DNA of 64,000 bases from Halocatena salina (GCF_023115355.1 NZ_CP096019.1:868001-932000), one strand, 5' to 3'; counted from the first letter of the stretch, positions 27,471-35,554 are shown. Notes: generated by a model from the letters alone, not told the origin. Numbers and translations: made by a program.

Positions 27471-28118
27471 TCAGAACAGGTGTGGAACGACGGCTGATTC
27501 GGCTTTTCGGAGGTGTTCGTCGACAGTACTGGGGGCACAGTCGAGTTCACCCGCGATATCACGATGGGTCACGCGACGGGGAACGTCGTAGTAGCCCGCT
27601 TCGACAGCGGTCTCGAACACTTCCCGCTGGCGGTCAGTGAGTGAGGCCAGGAGGTCGTTGGTACCGGGATCGTATCGTCCGGCGTTCCGAACCGAGACGG
27701 TGAGCTCCCCGGGAACGGACTGAAGCACCGTTCCCAACCGCGCTGTGTTCCCGACCAAGGTGACGTTCATGCCGTCGGCGTCGAACGTGATCGGTGTGTC
27801 GATGATGAGACTATGGTCGTGTGCGAGTTCAACGAGGTGTCCGTCGGTGTTTGACACATCAAGATGGATGTACGCGTACACGTCGTCGCCATCAACGGAG
27901 ACGATTTCATGGTCGAGCACGGTCTCGTGGGTCGTGATCGCCGTCTCGATGACTGAGCGAGGACCTGTGAGATGATACAACACGAGATACGTCTCATTAA
28001 ATCGGATATCGAGGTGGAGTAACGTCTCGCGTGTAACGTGTTCCTGCGTCGTGAGATGCCGATCGATCGGGTGGAACGCGCGATCCGTCGGTCCCAGTGA
28101 GAGCGTGAGATATTTCAT
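27471..28118 (-). CDS. Bacterioopsin-activator-type HTH regulator
   Basis: A 215-aa protein. The C-terminal HTH-10 domain is clear (LTDRQREVFETAVEAGYYDVPRRVTHRDIAGELDCAPSTVDEHLRKAE). The N-terminal 150 aa form an alpha/beta sensor-like region with no recognised ligand motif. HTH-10 regulators are abundant in haloarchaea and control single adjacent or distant genes. The ATG at 28118 (MKYLTLSLGP) is preferred; the longer frame adds 23 residues of unlikely sequence. Signal unknown. Confidence 0.88.
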   Translation of the reverse strand: MKYLTLSLGPTDRAFHPIDRHLTTQEHVTRETLLHLDIRFNETYLVLYHLTGPRSVIETAITTHETVLDHEIVSVDGDDVYAYIHLDVSNTDGHLVELAHDHSLIIDTPITFDADGMNVTLVGNTARLGTVLQSVPGELTVSVRNAGRYDPGTNDLLASLTDRQREVFETAVEAGYYDVPRRVTHRDIAGELDCAPSTVDEHLRKAESAVVPHLF

Positions 28119-28398
28119 GATCAGTGGGCTGTTCGTACGTCCACGTGGTAGAGAGCCGGTACTGATTATTGTGACAAACCCATCCAAACGAACTGAAATT
28201 CAGGTTGCCGCTCGTCTCTGCGCCGAAGGGCGGCAACGATGTGGTCCGTACGTTGTAAGAAACATTGTAACCACATGATATGATCGATCGTGTGAACGAG
28301 GCAGTTCGTGACTGTCTCACAGCCCCAGAGGTCAGTTCCGTGTGCGGTTCAAACGTCGGAAGGGAACGTTTAACCTCGCACTGTCCTCAATCACGAGC

Positions 28399-28707
28399 AT
28401 GGACTGGCCTCACGATCCGGATGCCGAGGAGGGAAGCGAAGGGATGCGCAAGTACGGGCAGGCGATCCTCGCCAAGAAAGTCGACGAGGAAGAGGATTTT
28501 CCCTTGTCCAAAGCCGAATTCCGAGAGCGCGTCGGTGATCACCCAGTTCGCATCGACCACGAAACCGTCGTCAGCGTTGCTGACGTGCTCGCGGACGTCG
28601 AGACCGAGGAGTTCGAAGACATCCAGTCGTTCAACCAGGCGATGGGCCGAGCGCTGCGCAAGCAAGGCAACTGGCCGTACGAAACTGGGAGCGCCACGAG
28701 CGACTGA
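28399..28707 (+). CDS. DUF5785 family haloarchaeal protein
   Basis: A 102-aa, very acidic soluble protein: MDWPHDPDAEEGSEGMRKYG, with a KVDEEEDFPL stretch and a C-terminal ALRKQGNWPYETG. It is typical of a small Halobacteria-only family (DUF5785) of unknown function. It stands alone with about 90 bp to the next gene. No catalytic motif can be seen. Confidence 0.82.
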   Translation: MDWPHDPDAEEGSEGMRKYGQAILAKKVDEEEDFPLSKAEFRERVGDHPVRIDHETVVSVADVLADVETEEFEDIQSFNQAMGRALRKQGNWPYETGSATSD

Positions 28708-28793
28708 CAGCCGTCCCCCGCTCTGTTCATGAGTGTCCCGTTCCGTGTGAACGTGCGCCACGCTTATTCAGTCGGCACCACGTACCTGTTGAC

Positions 28794-29132
28794 ATGGCAG
28801 TCGATTCACCGAGTACGACCGACGCCGGACAGAGATTACCCGAAACGGTGATCGAGGAGTTGCTCGCCGAGCCGTATCGGCGTACCGTGCTCCAGTCACT
28901 CCGTGCGGCTGACGGAGAGATCACTGTCAGACAGCTCGCTACCCGTGTTGTCGCGCGCGAACGCTCCGTTCGCCCCGAGGCGGTTCCAGCGCGCAAGCGC
29001 GAGCGTGCTCAGGAACGTCTCTACGAACACCATCTTCCCAAGCTCACCGCAACCGATGTCATCCAGTACAACTCCCGAAACGCGAGCGTCGAACTGGGCG
29101 AAGCTGCCGATCAACTGCTCGATCGGGTCTAA
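28794..29132 (+). CDS. DUF7344-type winged-helix-like haloarchaeal regulator
   Basis: A 112-aa protein with a predicted winged helix: LLAEPYRRTVLQSLRAADGEITVRQLATRVV, then RAQERLYEHHLPKLTATDVIQYN, ending VELGEAADQLLDRV. The HHLPKL turn followed by an I-x-Y-N strand is typical of the haloarchaeal DUF7344 group, presumed DNA-binding. A strong hairpin follows the stop after 9 bp and probably ends its transcript. Confidence 0.82.
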   Translation: MAVDSPSTTDAGQRLPETVIEELLAEPYRRTVLQSLRAADGEITVRQLATRVVARERSVRPEAVPARKRERAQERLYEHHLPKLTATDVIQYNSRNASVELGEAADQLLDRV

Positions 29133-29475
29133 ACACTCACTTTTTTTATACGAGGGTGGCAAAACCACCTTCGTATAAAAAATCCGAACTAAAAAGCCGC
29201 TCGCTTGACGAGACGATCGCTCACTTCGTTCGCGCTGCGACTCGTTAGCTCCCGCTCGCGGTGCTGCATCTTGCCCGCAGTGCCTCTGCACTGCTACCGA
29301 ACCGCATCATCGCAGACAGACTATTTGTCCTCGTGCCACACCGTCAAAGTGATAGTAAGAATAGATAATATCATCGGTAGTAGCGTCCACCGGTACTGTC
29401 TCAGTCTCGTCCGAAGAGCGCCCCCTGAGAAAGGAGTTGTAAGTATGATATGACATTACTCGTTACATCAGTACC
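29133..29475. other. Non-coding interval with terminator hairpin and CG-rich dyads
   Basis: No gene is convincing here. It starts with the strong hairpin listed at 29142, then a CG-rich part (29190-29290) of short dyads such as GCAGTGC-CTCT-GCACTGC, a pattern widespread between haloarchaeal genes. The last 150 bp are AT-richer and lead to the promoter at 29476. Confidence 0.5.
29142..29182 (+). terminator. 18-bp stem hairpin flanked by T and A runs, likely bidirectional terminator
   Basis: TTTTTTATACGAGGGTGG at 29142-29159 faces CCACCTTCGTATAAAAAA at 29165-29182 across a 5-nt loop, with a single C/T difference that still pairs as G-U in RNA. T-run outside one arm and A-run outside the other suit termination in either direction. 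It begins 9 bp after the DUF7344 stop. A small MITE-like element is an alternative, but no target-site duplication is visible. Confidence 0.6.
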
Positions 29476-29483
29476 TTTATATG
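29476..29483 (+). promoter_or_regulatory. TATA box upstream of structured RNA
   Basis: TTTATATG in an otherwise mixed-composition stretch is a good haloarchaeal TATA box. Archaeal transcription starts about 25 nt downstream of its centre, predicting a start near 29504-29507, exactly where the long P1 stem of the structured element begins. No start codon lies at that position, so a leadered or non-coding transcript is expected. Confidence 0.55.
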
Positions 29484-29506
29484 TGAAGGAGTAAGGAACG
29501 ATAAAC

Positions 29507-29586
29507 GAGAACGCCAGCATGGCGGCAACGCATGCGCGTTCATTGAAACGCGCCGGGTGTGCACACCACCCGACGCTGGGGTTCTC
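29507..29586 (+). ncRNA. Candidate structured RNA: three-way junction
   Basis: P1 pairs GAGAACGCCAGC (29507-29518) with GCTGGGGTTCTC (29575-29586), 11 of 12 positions. P2 is GCGCGTT-CATTGA-AACGCGC (29534-29553) and P3 is CGGGTG-TGCACAC-CACCCG (29554-29572), stacked directly on P2. Junctions are 15, 0 and 2 nt. P1 starts at the predicted transcription start. It may be an independent small RNA or the leader of the gene at 29747. An overlapping ATG at 29519 opens a 29-codon frame (to TGA at 29606-29608), so a leader peptide is also possible. It matches no RNA family I recognise. Confidence 0.45.
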
Positions 29587-29746
29587 AGCCGCAAACGAAA
29601 ACCCATGATTGGGAACGAAGCAGAGACATGTAACGGTGTCGAATCGTATCAGAAAAATAAACAGCGCCGCAGTGTCGGAACTGTGGGCGGCCGGTTCGGT
29701 CGCGGTACGCGCATCGGATTGATTGCCCCCTATTGGAGGGCCGTCG

Positions 29747-30298
29747 ATGATGTTGCCAGTGTTTCAGTTCTGGGACCGGCTTGGCGAGTCGGTGAACCTC
29801 TCGATGGTTGAGGATCGAGCGACGATCTCGAAGGCCGAACTGTACCACGTCGTGGATGTGGGGCAAGGGGTCTGGTGTCGGCCGTGTCGGAGTACGGGTT
29901 GTGCGCACGCCACGCAGATCGAGGAGATACTGGCGACGGCCGGGCTTGGTCAGTCACAGCTGGCGTACGACGATCTGCCCGGGATTGCGAACGTCACGCG
30001 CTACGACGCAGCAAAGGAGTCGGTCGTCACCGGGTGGTTCGAGAACGGTGGCCGCGTGCGGTATCACGAACAGCGCGATGGGACCGTCGTCCAGTCGGTG
30101 TACACACCTGAAAACGATCGGGAACCAGCCGAGGTGACTGAACAGCCCGACGCAACGAGTGCCCCAGCCGCGTTAGTCACAACGCTGGCGGCGTACTGCC
30201 ACCATCGCCAGCGCGGCGATCCCGATGGATTGCGGGCCTGTTACCCTGACGTGGCTCGTATCGTGGACAAGGCTCCAGTCGTCCACGCTGACGACTGA
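29747..30298 (+). CDS. Hypothetical protein with CxxC-x4-CxH cluster (SWIM-like)
   Basis: A 183-aa acidic protein of unknown function. A Cys/His cluster, CRPCRSTGCAH (Cys44, Cys47, Cys52, His54), could bind zinc and resembles a SWIM finger (CxC-xn-CxH) with altered spacing. It is followed by a short helix and an N-V-T-R-Y-D strand region; residues about 105-122 (GGRVRYHEQRDGTVVQSVYT) form likely strands. The ATG at 29747 is used, with another directly after it. No TATA box is close, so transcription probably begins at 29505, giving a leader of about 240 nt that contains the structured element. Confidence 0.5.
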   Translation: MMLPVFQFWDRLGESVNLSMVEDRATISKAELYHVVDVGQGVWCRPCRSTGCAHATQIEEILATAGLGQSQLAYDDLPGIANVTRYDAAKESVVTGWFENGGRVRYHEQRDGTVVQSVYTPENDREPAEVTEQPDATSAPAALVTTLAAYCHHRQRGDPDGLRACYPDVARIVDKAPVVHADD

Positions 30299-30319
30299 GA
30301 ACAACAGAGTCGGCGGCGG

Positions 30320-30535
30320 CGGTCGCGGAGCGGAAGCGGTCGCGGAGCGGGGCGGGAGATGCAAGTGTAGTCACCGCGAGCGCAGCGAGCGGCTTTTTTT
30401 GCCCCATCTTTGTTGCGTTCTCGCGAGCGCAGAGAGGAACGAAGTTCCTCAAGCAACCGGGCGCAGCCCGGTGACAGCGAGTGAGAGCCAGCGAGAGCTG
30501 TGCTCTCGCGCTGTGAGGGTGGCCGGAGGCCACCC
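30320..30535. repeat. Tandem 14-bp repeat plus four short hairpins with 3-nt loops
   Basis: CGGTCGCGGAGCGG occurs twice (30320-30333 and 30337-30350). Downstream are four dyads with three-base loops: GAGGAAC-GAA-GTTCCTC (30434-30450), CCGGGC-GCA-GCCCGG (30457-30471), GCGAGAGC-TGT-GCTCTCGC (30491-30509) and GGGTGGCC-GGA-GGCCACCC (30517-30535). Between them, GCGAGCGGCTTTTTTTGCC (from about 30385) may terminate the upstream transcript. It fills the gap before the GTP cyclohydrolase gene; no coding potential is seen. Confidence 0.6.
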
Positions 30536-30582
30536 GAACGGAAAAAAGGTGGGATCGAAGCACCAATATTCACCAACCAACA

Positions 30583-31353
30583 ATGTCAGTTGTGACGAAC
30601 ACGCAGGTCACCCTCATTCAGATCGACAACTACGGACCATGGACTGTCACACCCGAGCCACGCCGTGAAGTCGACCTGCAAGCACTGCAATCGCGACTGT
30701 ACGCCGACCTCTCCCAGCTGTTCGGTAATCGGAACGGCTACGTCTTTTTCTCTCGGTTCGACAATATGATCGCGGTGACGAACGGGATGACGATCGACGC
30801 CCACGCACTCATCCAAGAATCGATCGCCAACCGGTACCCGGTAACGATCAGCCTCGGCATTGGCGTCGACCGAACTCCGGTCGACGCACTCGGGCAGGCA
30901 ACGAGTCGGCTCCAAGAGGCGGGAAGCGCCCAAGACCGAACACGGCAGGAGATCCTTCGGGGAGAAATGCTGGATGAGTCCCAACGAACCGACGAGGACG
31001 TCCAGATCGCTCATTTCGACGTGAACAACGCGACCGGAGAGTACACCGACCGACTGAACGAGTTCGATACGTTCATCCAGATCGAACAGGGGTACGCCGA
31101 ACTGATGCGGTACATGCGGATGGCGCACGACTCACTGTCGTTTTTCGTCGGTGGTGACAACGTCATTGCGGTCTGTTCGACGATCGATCGACCGGCGTAC
31201 GAAGACGCGGTCGAACACGTCCGGTCGACGGTCGGCGTCGACCTGAAAGTCGGCGTGGGACGTGATCGGACCGCACAAGACGCCGGAATGGCAGCAAAAC
31301 GAGCACTCGAACGGTGCCGCGAGAAGGGGACAGCCGTCGTCCTCGATCTGTGA
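30583..31353 (+). CDS. gch3: GTP cyclohydrolase III (IIa)
   Basis: A 256-aa protein. The family start is ITLIQIDNYGPWT-like (here VTLIQIDNYGPWTVTP). Two ferredoxin-like, cyclase-fold halves each hold an F-F-x-G/R-x-D-N motif (VFFSRFDNMIAVTNG near 51 and FFVGGDNVIAV near 188) and a G-I-G-V-x-R motif (GIGVDRTP and VGVGRDRTAQDA). It converts GTP to the formamidopyrimidine FAPy intermediate, the archaeal route to riboflavin/F420 precursors. Length equals the family norm. It lies alone behind the dyad-rich gap. Confidence 0.94.
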   Translation: MSVVTNTQVTLIQIDNYGPWTVTPEPRREVDLQALQSRLYADLSQLFGNRNGYVFFSRFDNMIAVTNGMTIDAHALIQESIANRYPVTISLGIGVDRTPVDALGQATSRLQEAGSAQDRTRQEILRGEMLDESQRTDEDVQIAHFDVNNATGEYTDRLNEFDTFIQIEQGYAELMRYMRMAHDSLSFFVGGDNVIAVCSTIDRPAYEDAVEHVRSTVGVDLKVGVGRDRTAQDAGMAAKRALERCREKGTAVVLDL

Positions 31354-31446
31354 TTCCGACAGTGCCGAGCGAATACGGAACTACGAGTGCTTGTTTCATA
31401 ATGTTATCGGATCACATTTTACTTGTTCTACGGACTACCTCCGTAT

Positions 31447-31974
31447 ATGGTCACACACGACACTGTTCGAGATGTGCTTGTGCCCGACTTCGTCGGAGCG
31501 AGCGAGAGCGATTCCGTCCCAGCGAGCGCCCGACTGTTACTCGAAGAACGCACTGACCACCTCGTGGTGCTTCGGGGGACCGATCCGGTCGGTCTGGTGA
31601 GCACCCACGATCTCCTCGGGCGGTTTCTCACCGGCGACGCAGCAGACGCAACGCTCGGTGACGTGATGACAACCGACTATGAAACTATCACACCTGACGT
31701 GTCTGTAGAGGCAGCCGCCGATCGGTTCATCGGTTCCTCAAAGCCGCTGCTCGTCGTCGAAAACGGCAAACTGATGGGGCTATTGACCGAGCGGGATCTG
31801 TTGACCGCTCCGCAGGGAGATCCCTACGAACAAGCGCTACCGATCGACGAATCCACGGACAACACGGACGCTGACGCCGCGAGCCAGGGGATCTGTGAGG
31901 ACTGTGGTGCGTTCACTCGATCGCTTACCGTCACTGACGGACGATCGTTGTGTTCGGATTGTCTCGACGTGTGA
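31447..31974 (+). CDS. CBS-domain protein with C-terminal zinc ribbon
   Basis: A 175-aa protein with two CBS repeats (about 5-60 and 68-125; hallmarks LVVLRGTDPVGLVSTHDLLG and LLVVENGKLMGLLTERDLL) and a C-terminal treble-clef or zinc ribbon (CEDCGAF and CSDCLDV, four Cys near 152-173). CBS pairs bind adenosyl nucleotides and regulate partners. The ATG at 31447 is preferred to an in-frame TTG upstream. No direct partner is encoded nearby. The role is regulatory by inference. Confidence 0.87.
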   Translation: MVTHDTVRDVLVPDFVGASESDSVPASARLLLEERTDHLVVLRGTDPVGLVSTHDLLGRFLTGDAADATLGDVMTTDYETITPDVSVEAAADRFIGSSKPLLVVENGKLMGLLTERDLLTAPQGDPYEQALPIDESTDNTDADAASQGICEDCGAFTRSLTVTDGRSLCSDCLDV

Positions 31975-32171
31975 CAATCATCAGCGTCCTGAGATCGTGG
32001 TGGAAATTTCGGATACATCGTCCCAGAATCGCTATTTATGACAATGTTCTTATAATCGCACATCCATCCACAGTCAATCGTTTACTCGCAATCAAAATAA
32101 GATGTGTGACGTTGATCGGAGATCGGGAAGCAAACACAACACCTTTCGTAGACCGCACAGGAACCACGGGC

Positions 32172-33377
32172 ATGATACGGACGCTCGATGATCTCGATGC
32201 CAGCGGGACAGCAGTCGGGGTACGTGTCGACATCAACAGCCCGCTTTCAGGTGATGGGGATGGGTTGTTGGCGGATGATGCTCGACTGCGGGCGCACGTC
32301 GGCACCCTTTCGGAACTCACGGAGCGTAACGCCCGTGTTGCTGTGCTCGCTCATCAGGGTCGGCCCGCGGGTGATGAGTTCATGTCGCTTTCTGCCCACG
32401 CTCGCCGACTCGACGAGTTGCTCGATGCGCCCGTCGAGTACGTCGACGCCACGTTCTGCAAGGCGGCCCGAGACCGCATTGAGACGCTGGAGAATGGATC
32501 GGTGCTCGTGCTCGAAAACACGCGGTTTTACAGCGAGGAAAACATGTCGTTCGATCCAGTGAACGCGGCCGAAACCCATCTCGTCGAACGCCTGTCGAAG
32601 GTACTCGACGTTTTCGTCAACGACGCGTTCGCCGCTGCGCATCGGTCCCAGCCGTCGATCGTGGGCTTTACTGAACGACTCCCGAGCTTTGGAGGGCGGG
32701 TGATGGAACGCGAACTCGAAGCACTGGGTGAGATCAGAGATCGCCCGTCGCCTCGGGTGTACGTTCTGGGTGGAGCGAAGGTTGACGACTCGATCGAGAT
32801 CGCAGAAACCGTTCTTCAGTCGGGAATCGCCGATACGGTTCTCACGACGGGAGTCGTCGGGAACGCGTTTCTCCACGCCGATGGGGTGTCACTCGGGGAG
32901 GAGACGGCGTCAGTCGTCACCTCTCGCGCGCGTGATCGACTTGATCTCGCCGAAGAACTGCTCGATCGGTTTCCGGATCGGATTCAGACCCCCTCCGATG
33001 TCGCCATCAAGCGTGACGGTGAACGCATCGAGCGTTCGATCGAGTCTCTCCCGGTCGAACAGCCCGCGTTCGACGTGGGACAGGAAACGATCGATACGTA
33101 CGCCGAGGTGTTCGAAACCGCTGGAACGGTGGTGCTCAACGGACCAGCGGGAGTGTTCGAAGACGAACGGTTCGCCGTCGGAACCAAGGAACTGTACAAC
33201 AGTGCCACTGACGCCGGGTTTTCGATCGTCGGCGGCGGAGATACGGCTGCTGCGCTCCGTCAACTCGGGTTATCCGGCTTCGACCACGTCAGTACCGGTG
33301 GGGGTGCGGCGCTCGCGCTGTTGACTGGCGAGCAGCTCCCGGCGGTCACGGCGCTCGACTCTGGGGCTGAGAACTGA
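32172..33377 (+). CDS. pgk: Phosphoglycerate kinase
   Basis: A 401-aa protein. It has the N-domain substrate motif GVRVDINSPL (about 16-25), AVLAHQGRP, LVLENTRFYSEE, VNDAFAAAHRSQPS, the C-domain hinge YVLGGAKVDDSIEI and the nucleotide motif FSIVGGGDTAAAL with STGGGAALALL. It transfers phosphate between 1,3-bisphosphoglycerate and ADP in lower glycolysis. In-frame sequence continues upstream to 31950, but it is AT-rich and not homologous, so the ATG at 32172 is chosen. Its stop overlaps the start of the acetyltransferase gene by 1 nt. Confidence 0.96.
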   Translation: MIRTLDDLDASGTAVGVRVDINSPLSGDGDGLLADDARLRAHVGTLSELTERNARVAVLAHQGRPAGDEFMSLSAHARRLDELLDAPVEYVDATFCKAARDRIETLENGSVLVLENTRFYSEENMSFDPVNAAETHLVERLSKVLDVFVNDAFAAAHRSQPSIVGFTERLPSFGGRVMERELEALGEIRDRPSPRVYVLGGAKVDDSIEIAETVLQSGIADTVLTTGVVGNAFLHADGVSLGEETASVVTSRARDRLDLAEELLDRFPDRIQTPSDVAIKRDGERIERSIESLPVEQPAFDVGQETIDTYAEVFETAGTVVLNGPAGVFEDERFAVGTKELYNSATDAGFSIVGGGDTAAALRQLGLSGFDHVSTGGGAALALLTGEQLPAVTALDSGAEN

Positions 33378-33886
33378 TGGAGATCGACACTCCCGATCGG
33401 AACGAGGCGGATGTGCTCACGGATCTGTGGATAGCGCTCGCCCGTGGTCAGCAGGATCACGGCTCACATCTCGCCGCAGAATCAAACCGCACGCCGATCC
33501 GGGAGTCGATCACGCAACATCTGGTCACCGGTGGGCTACTCGTCGCCCGCGCTGACACCGCTGTCCAGCGGACAGAGAGCGACCTAGTCACCGATATTGT
33601 CGGATTCGTGATGTTCAGTGCCCACTCGGGCCGGTATGAGGAGACGACGGCCGCCGGGCTGATCGAAAACTTGTATGTGGTTCCCGACCACCGCGGAGAC
33701 GGGATCGGCTCGTCGCTGCTCGTAGCCGCGGAACAATCACTGTACGAGCAAGACATCGAGACGATCACGCTCGATGTGATGGCAAACAACACGGAGGCAC
33801 AGCAGTTTTACGAACGACACGGCTACACAACCCATCGGGTCACGATGGCGAAACACGAAACCGATATACACTCAAAGGACGAGTGA
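33377..33886 (+). CDS. GNAT family N-acetyltransferase
   Basis: A 169-aa protein with the GNAT acetyl-CoA site (LIENLYVVPDHRGDGIGSSLLVAAE, with R-x-x-G-x-G, near 95-119) and a C-terminal NNTEAQQFYERHGY motif. The substrate (protein N-terminus, amine or small molecule) cannot be told. It overlaps pgk by 1 nt and is probably co-transcribed. It ends 20 bp before tRNA-Thr. Confidence 0.9.
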   Translation: MEIDTPDRNEADVLTDLWIALARGQQDHGSHLAAESNRTPIRESITQHLVTGGLLVARADTAVQRTESDLVTDIVGFVMFSAHSGRYEETTAAGLIENLYVVPDHRGDGIGSSLLVAAEQSLYEQDIETITLDVMANNTEAQQFYERHGYTTHRVTMAKHETDIHSKDE

Positions 33887-33906
33887 TCACTGTATAGATA
33901 CACGCT

Positions 33907-33982
33907 GCCAAGGGAGCTTGGGTCCGGTCCAAGCACTCGATTTGTAATCGAGAATTCATGGGTTCAAATCCCATCCTTGGCT
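33907..33982 (+). tRNA. tRNA-Thr (anticodon TGT)
   Basis: A 76-nt cloverleaf: acceptor GCCAAGG with CCTTGGC plus discriminator T. The anticodon stem CTCGA/TCGAG holds the loop TTTGTAA, anticodon TGT (reads ACA, ACG). The T-arm is ATGGG-TTCAAAT-CCCAT. No intron is seen and CCA is not encoded. It marks the left edge of an accessory stretch (34-40.5 kb). A repeated tRNA 3' end that would prove integration was not found. Confidence 0.95.
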
Positions 33983-34071
33983 CTGCTGAAAACTGTCTCC
34001 AGATTTGTCGCCTCCAAAAGTCCCACACAGCATAGCTGCCTTCGACGAAATATGCGATGTCTCTGAGTGGA

Positions 34072-34628
34072 CTAGGCACTCAACGCAGTAACGACATCTT
34101 CGACCGTGAATAGCCGAAAATCGTCCCGTTTCGCAGCCGCTTCCGTTACAGACTGTTTGAATCCACTCCGTGAAAACAGTGCGTACTCCGCGACTCGTTC
34201 ACTGCCGTTGTTCGGTGTCCGTCGGAGTTGGTTGACGTGACGCTCAAGTTTCGAGAGTGCGTTGTATCCGACCAGTGACTGCTGGAATTTGCATTCGCCA
34301 GCGATCAGGGTCTCTCCAGTAGTGAGTCCCACGGCATCGATCTCGTGTTCGCCGTACCACCACTGTCCGGTCTGCGTGATCGTCTACTCCGGGTACAACG
34401 ACCGAAGCGCTGAACAGCACAACTCCGCAAACGACGTGCTTACGAAATCAGCTACCTCTGGTTCGATGAGCGTCTCGTACGCATCCTATCCGAATTTGTC
34501 GTACTGCTCCAGTCCCATAGACGAAGTGGAACCAGAAGCGGAAGAACGGATCCCTAATAGGCGTCGTCCGACTCGTAGAGAGCACGCAGCCGTGAGAGTT
34601 CCTCACTCCGGTTTACGAACTCCGCCAT
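34072..34628 (-). pseudogene. Decayed archaeal ATPase with DUF234 domain, core deleted
   Basis: The ATG at 34628 opens the family start MAEFVNRSEELSRLRALYE, with a TATA-like ACTATAC about 27 nt upstream, but a stop follows after 24 codons. It is joined directly to the late part of the same family, DPFFRFWFHFVYG, then, after a shift, EPEVADFVSTSFAELCCSAL, a TAG, GQWWYGEHEIDAVGL, ECKFQQSLVGY and the true end. The Walker-containing ATPase core (roughly 250-300 residues) is missing. So one internal deletion plus a frameshift and a nonsense codon have killed a DEXX-box ATPase/DUF234 gene, a family common near archaeal mobile DNA. Confidence 0.82.
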
Positions 34629-34883
34629 AGCTGATGCTATTCGATCTCAACGTATAGTACTTCAAAGTATCATACTCTCGTTCAGGTGTTCGACCTTGGA
34701 TCAGCTCCGACCGACTGAGCGTCGTGCAGTGGTTGGCTGCCGTCCGGTAATCGACGCGTGCTGTCGTGGGTGCTGGTCGCCACAACGTGCCGACCTCACT
34801 GCGGTCAGGAAAACACAGCCCTCACAGCGCACGATCGTCACCAGCGATGTTCTGTCTGTTTCTTAAAAAACGAGGAGAATGAC
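34629..34883. other. Non-coding interval between pseudogene and small zinc protein
   Basis: It contains the promoter-like region of the decayed ATPase near its left end. No convincing gene is seen on either strand; short frames here have low-complexity Arg/Ser/Thr composition. Confidence 0.4.
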
Positions 34884-35132
34884 TTACGGTCCCAAGATCG
34901 ACCGGAACGTTCGGTATGCCTCTCCGTCGACGTCGAGCAAGCGCTTACGGACGAAGTGCCCTTTGGCACAACGTTTGATCTCGACGCTGCCGCCCTCGCC
35001 CTCCTCTTCGATGATACGGGTGTACACAGCCGCCTCACACCACGGCTTGATGCACGTCTCTCGGGCAGGTGATTCCTCATCGTTCTGGTCACAACCGATA
35101 CTTTTCTCTACGTCCGTGTCGTTATGATCCAT
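34884..35132 (-). CDS. Small Cys-rich haloarchaeal protein, probable zinc binder
   Basis: An 82-aa acidic protein with cysteines at about 14, 27, 32 and 54 (CIKPWCEAAVYTRII, later KRCAKGHFVRKRLLDVDGEAY). The C-x4-C and C-x2-GH arrangement and the strand pattern suggest a zinc-beta-ribbon. The composition is strongly haloarchaeal, unlike the overlapping plus-strand frame, which is rejected. No partner or function is known. Confidence 0.6.
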   Translation of the reverse strand: MDHNDTDVEKSIGCDQNDEESPARETCIKPWCEAAVYTRIIEEEGEGGSVEIKRCAKGHFVRKRLLDVDGEAYRTFRSILGP

Positions 35133-35554
35133 TGGTGTTCACTGCTCGTTAACCGCGAACCTCGAACACCGCCGTTCGGGTGTTTCCACCACCCGGACAC
35201 TTTGTGTGTCACGCGGCGTTCGTGCTTCTCATCGTAATCCGTGAGTAAAAAGCTATCGAACAGGAAAGATAATTGTCAATATTGCTGATCGATCAGTTCA
35301 ACTCTTAGCGGCAGGTCGCGAGCCTGTTGATGGCGTGGATGAACGCCAATTCGATCGCTCCGAGTCGAACGGGAATTACTCACGACTGGCCGTTTTTCTC
35401 GCCCTGAGCTACAGTGATGGACTGTTCTAGGTGAGGCGGGTAGCTGAACTGTAGGTGCTAAGCCCCCTTCCTCAACGAACGAGCGTAGCGAGTGAGTAGG
35501 TCGGGGAAGTTCACTAGCGAAGCATGAATATATCGGAATATAGTAATACAGAAT
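35133..35554. other. Non-coding interval with IS-like debris
   Basis: There are 422 bp without a credible gene. Frames near 35290-35420 are open for about 40 codons on either strand but resemble nothing I recognise. The right part holds the CCCCCTTCCTC hairpin described separately. AT content rises toward the 35555 start. Confidence 0.4.
35452..35525 (+). mobile_element. Possible insertion-sequence end remnant (hairpin)
   Basis: GCTAAGCCCCCTTCCTC leads into AACGAACGAGCGTAGCGAGTGAGTAGGTCGGGGAAGTTCAC. The flanks CCCC-TTCCTC and GGGGAAG can fold over a GAGCG/GAGTG-rich loop. I associate this motif with ends of haloarchaeal TnpB-only elements. No transposase is attached. It is only a pattern resemblance. 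Confidence 0.25.

Noticed and set aside
29519-29608. A real 29-aa gene inside the structured RNA
   Set aside because: The frame exists, but hairpins constrain its sequence, so coding cannot be judged; it is mentioned only as an alternative.
30320-30535. CRISPR array
   Set aside because: The dyads differ in sequence and there are no regularly spaced identical repeats; the doubled 14-mer has a 3-bp spacer only.
34758-35072. Plus-strand open frame over the small zinc protein
   Set aside because: Its composition is not haloarchaeal-like, while the opposite strand has a spaced Cys set and acidic residues.
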